Assembly (NCBI GenBank): GCA_011048645.1
Contig: DSDR01000120.1
Coordinates: forward strand, 1 to 7,656
DNA: 7,656 nucleotides
Direction: 5' to 3'
Origin: Phycisphaerales bacterium
GTDB lineage: Bacteria > Planctomycetota > Phycisphaerae > Sedimentisphaerales > Anaerohalosphaeraceae
Both the position numbers and the translations under genes were made by a program. Of this stretch, positions 6,196 to 7,656 are shown in pieces; the first letter of the stretch is position 1; each line of letters begins with the position of its first letter. The notes beneath the pieces are model-generated. The model was not told where the DNA came from, did no database searches, and saw only the letters and a program-made list of their open reading frames with translations.

Positions 6196-6723
6196 ATGAA
6201 GAACGTAGTGGGTGTTTTGGCCGTGTTGCTGGCGGTTGGGCCGGCAATGGCTTCGATTTCAATTCAGGATGTTTTCACAGATGGGACGTATGAGGTAACC
6301 GTTGAAAGCGTGGTTGCCCCGTACGAGGGACAGTACAAATACAGTTATACCATTCTTCCTTCCACAACCGCCAATATCCAGTGGTTTTCCGTGTCGCTGA
6401 CAGCCGGCGCGGTGATTAGCGATATGGGGGTGGAAGCCGGAACCGGTGAGCCGGTCATTTGGACGCTGGTCAGCGGGCCGGACAGTTCCAGCACCGATGC
6501 GGTCTTTACCGCCACCGTACCGGCCGGCAGCACCTCTGCGACGGTATGGTTTACCAGTCCTCAGAATTTTACCGTTACTCCGGGCGCCGCGGCGGGTCTG
6601 AACGACGGCCAGTATGTGGCCACCACCGGTCAGGTACTTTCGCCGATTCCGGAACCGGCCACGATGACGCTGCTCGGACTCGGTGCAGTACTGGTCACTT
6701 CGCTGCGAAAAAAACGCGGCTAA
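6196..6723 (+). CDS. Secreted PEP-CTERM sorting-domain protein, first of a tandem pair
   Basis: This exported protein has an N-terminal signal peptide (MKNVVGVLAVLL...PAMA, cleavage likely after A19). Its C-terminus is a full PEP-CTERM signal: IPEPAT at 151-156, a hydrophobic stretch of about 14 residues and the basic end LRKKRG. In PEP-CTERM systems an exosortase in the inner membrane recognises this tail, and such proteins usually go to the surface or the extracellular matrix. The mature part (about 130 aa) has no Cys. It is rich in Thr, Ser and Val with alternating strand-like segments (YEVTVESVV, IQWFSVSL, DAVFTATVPAG), consistent with a beta-sandwich, but I recognise no named domain. GGGAG at 6184-6188 is 7 nt before ATG 6196; the ATG at 6193 is an equal in-frame alternative. 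It begins a row of three exported-protein genes. Confidence 0.82.
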   Translation: MKNVVGVLAVLLAVGPAMASISIQDVFTDGTYEVTVESVVAPYEGQYKYSYTILPSTTANIQWFSVSLTAGAVISDMGVEAGTGEPVIWTLVSGPDSSSTDAVFTATVPAGSTSATVWFTSPQNFTVTPGAAAGLNDGQYVATTGQVLSPIPEPATMTLLGLGAVLVTSLRKKRG

Positions 6724-6779
6724 AAGACGTGTTCAATTTTCAGGTTTTATTAACTTAATTAGAGAAAGAGCGGTAGCTT

Positions 6780-7421
6780 ATGATGAAGCGGGCGATTTAT
6801 GTGAGTTTGACGGCGGCGCTGCTGATGGCGGCGCCGGCGGGGGCGGCACTGTCGATGGCGCTGACCGAGCTTCCGGACGGCTACGAATCCCAATGGGCCG
6901 GCAAGTCCTCTTTTGCGGTGAATCTCGGCGGCGGGAAATATGCGTATGGCCGGCTGGAGTTTGCCGTCTATGATACCCTGTCCGCAAGCGATCTGGGGAT
7001 GGCTGTTCCGGGCGACCGCCGGTATCTGTATGCTTATCAACTGTTCAATACGGATGGGAACGCGGCGATGACCTATTTCGCTCTGACCGGGATCCATTCG
7101 GGGGCGATTGAATCGAATGACCAGATCGGCACAGCGTCCGGTCCCGATGGCGGCATCGACGCGGAAGCCTATTTTGATGCGAGCAAAACCAAGGCGATTT
7201 TCACGTTTGAAGACGGCTTGCTGGTCGTCGGTGAGAAATCGACCTTTTTACTCCTCAGCAGCGACGCGAAACCCAAGGTCGGCGGCTATGAAATCGTGCC
7301 CTCGTCCGATGATAATGTGTGGGTGCCGGGCGACAATACCCAGGAATCGAGTATTCCCGAACCGGCGACTGTGGCGCTGCTGCTGACCGGTGCGGCGCTG
7401 AGTCTGCGTAAACGACAATGA
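6780..7421 (+). CDS. Secreted PEP-CTERM sorting-domain protein, second of a tandem pair
   Basis: The 213-aa product has a signal peptide (MMKRAIYVSLTAALLMAAPAGA, cleavage after A22 or A23) and a PEP-CTERM tail: IPEPAT at 192-197, a short hydrophobic run and LRKRQ. The mature part lacks Cys. Its middle segments (LGGGKYAYGRLEFAVYD, YLYAYQLFNTDG, YFALTGIHSG) suggest a beta-sandwich of the kind common in Planctomycete and Verrucomicrobia PEP-CTERM proteins. The mature sequence shares no obvious homology with the preceding protein; only the sorting signals match. The gap from the first gene is 56 nt, A/T-rich, without a clear terminator, so cotranscription is likely. The ribosome site is weak (AGAG 9 nt before ATG 6780); the second ATG at 6783 is also possible. 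Confidence 0.82.
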   Translation: MMKRAIYVSLTAALLMAAPAGAALSMALTELPDGYESQWAGKSSFAVNLGGGKYAYGRLEFAVYDTLSASDLGMAVPGDRRYLYAYQLFNTDGNAAMTYFALTGIHSGAIESNDQIGTASGPDGGIDAEAYFDASKTKAIFTFEDGLLVVGEKSTFLLLSSDAKPKVGGYEIVPSSDDNVWVPGDNTQESSIPEPATVALLLTGAALSLRKRQ

Positions 7422-7428
7422 AAACCGA

Positions 7429-7448
7429 CCTGCGGCGTTTTCCGCAGG
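7429..7448 (+). repeat. Intercistronic hairpin between the second and third exported-protein genes
   Basis: CCTGCGG pairs perfectly with CCGCAGG around CGTTTT (7-bp stem, 6-nt loop). No T tract follows; a smaller CCAA-TGAA-TTGG hairpin (7452-7463) comes next, abutting the ribosome site of the third gene. It may stabilise or attenuate the transcript instead of ending it. Confidence 0.45.
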
Positions 7449-7474
7449 GTTCCAATGAATTGGGGGGAACCATT

Positions 7475-7656
7475 ATGAAAGCAGTGGATATGTATAAAAT
7501 GTCGGTGTTGTTGGTGATTTCGGTATTGACGTGTGCGATTCCGGTATTTGCTCAGCAAGCTGACCCGCAGGGTTATACCCTGCTGATCCAGCAAACGCCT
7601 GCCGGCGCCGGCACGGTCACTCCCGGCGACGGGGTGCACAAGTACGGCATCGGCCA
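7475..7656 (+). CDS. Start of a secreted protein with a probable divergent InlB-type repeat (cut by window end)
   Basis: Sixty complete codons are visible. ATG 7475 is preceded by a strong G-rich ribosome site (GGGGGGAA, 7462-7469). Residues 1-26 are a signal peptide with a hydrophobic core (SVLLVISVLTCAIPV) and cleavage expected after VFA26. The mature protein then reads ...GYTLLIQQTPAGAGTVTPG (33-51). The YTLxIxxxPxGAGTVTPG pattern is the usual first strand pair of divergent InlB B-repeat (bacterial repeat) domains in large surface proteins of planctomycetes. The protein is probably much longer and secreted. Whether it also ends in a PEP-CTERM tail cannot be seen. In-frame ATGs at codons 6 and 9 are weaker alternatives. 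It is the third gene of the row, 53 nt after the second. Confidence 0.75.
   Translation, partial: MKAVDMYKMSVLLVISVLTCAIPVFAQQADPQGYTLLIQQTPAGAGTVTPGDGVHKYGIG

Overview
The window is about 57% G+C by eye and reads like a chromosomal segment of a Gram-negative, probably planctomycete, bacterium. Phycisphaerae or Sedimentisphaerales-like is my best guess, and Verrucomicrobia is possible. The clues are two small secreted proteins with PEP-CTERM sorting tails, the start of a secreted protein that appears to open into a divergent InlB-type repeat, a MauE-like membrane protein fused to a thioredoxin fold, and weak but recognisable Shine-Dalgarno sites. The taxonomic call is inference.

Layout. (1) 58-630 is a small probable lipoprotein with one internal hydrophobic segment. 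It is followed by 672-1436, a stand-alone GNAT-fold protein resembling the acetyltransferase half of COG2401 and possibly the phage Mom family. This pair may be a phage-derived remnant. (2) 1499-1850 is a complete one-piece tmRNA gene (ssrA) with its own promoter and an unusual proteolysis tag, GNYQYAMAA. (3) 1926-3173 encodes a five-helix MauE/DoxX-like membrane domain with an SCGCFG loop, a long Pro/Glu-rich linker and a C-terminal thioredoxin-like domain with a CSIC motif. (4) 4292-3201 (minus strand) is a BioD-like P-loop protein with a DRTGG domain, divergent from (5) 4475-5704, an AlaC-type alanine/glutamate aminotransferase. (6) 5705-6192 is a gene-poor gap with a possible terminator, an inverted repeat and a good sigma70-type promoter. 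(7) 6196-6723, 6780-7421 and 7475 to the window end are three exported-protein genes on one strand with gaps of 56 and 53 nt, probably one operon.

How the parts fit. ssrA and alaC are housekeeping functions: ribosome rescue, and interconversion of pyruvate/glutamate with alanine/2-oxoglutarate. The MauE-thioredoxin protein is predicted to act in envelope thiol redox chemistry. The terminal operon exports surface or matrix proteins, two of which would be handled by an exosortase encoded elsewhere. I see no CRISPR array, insertion sequence, rRNA or ordinary tRNA. The least explained parts are the lipoprotein/GNAT pair, the three-part redox fusion and the PEP-CTERM operon with its long leader.
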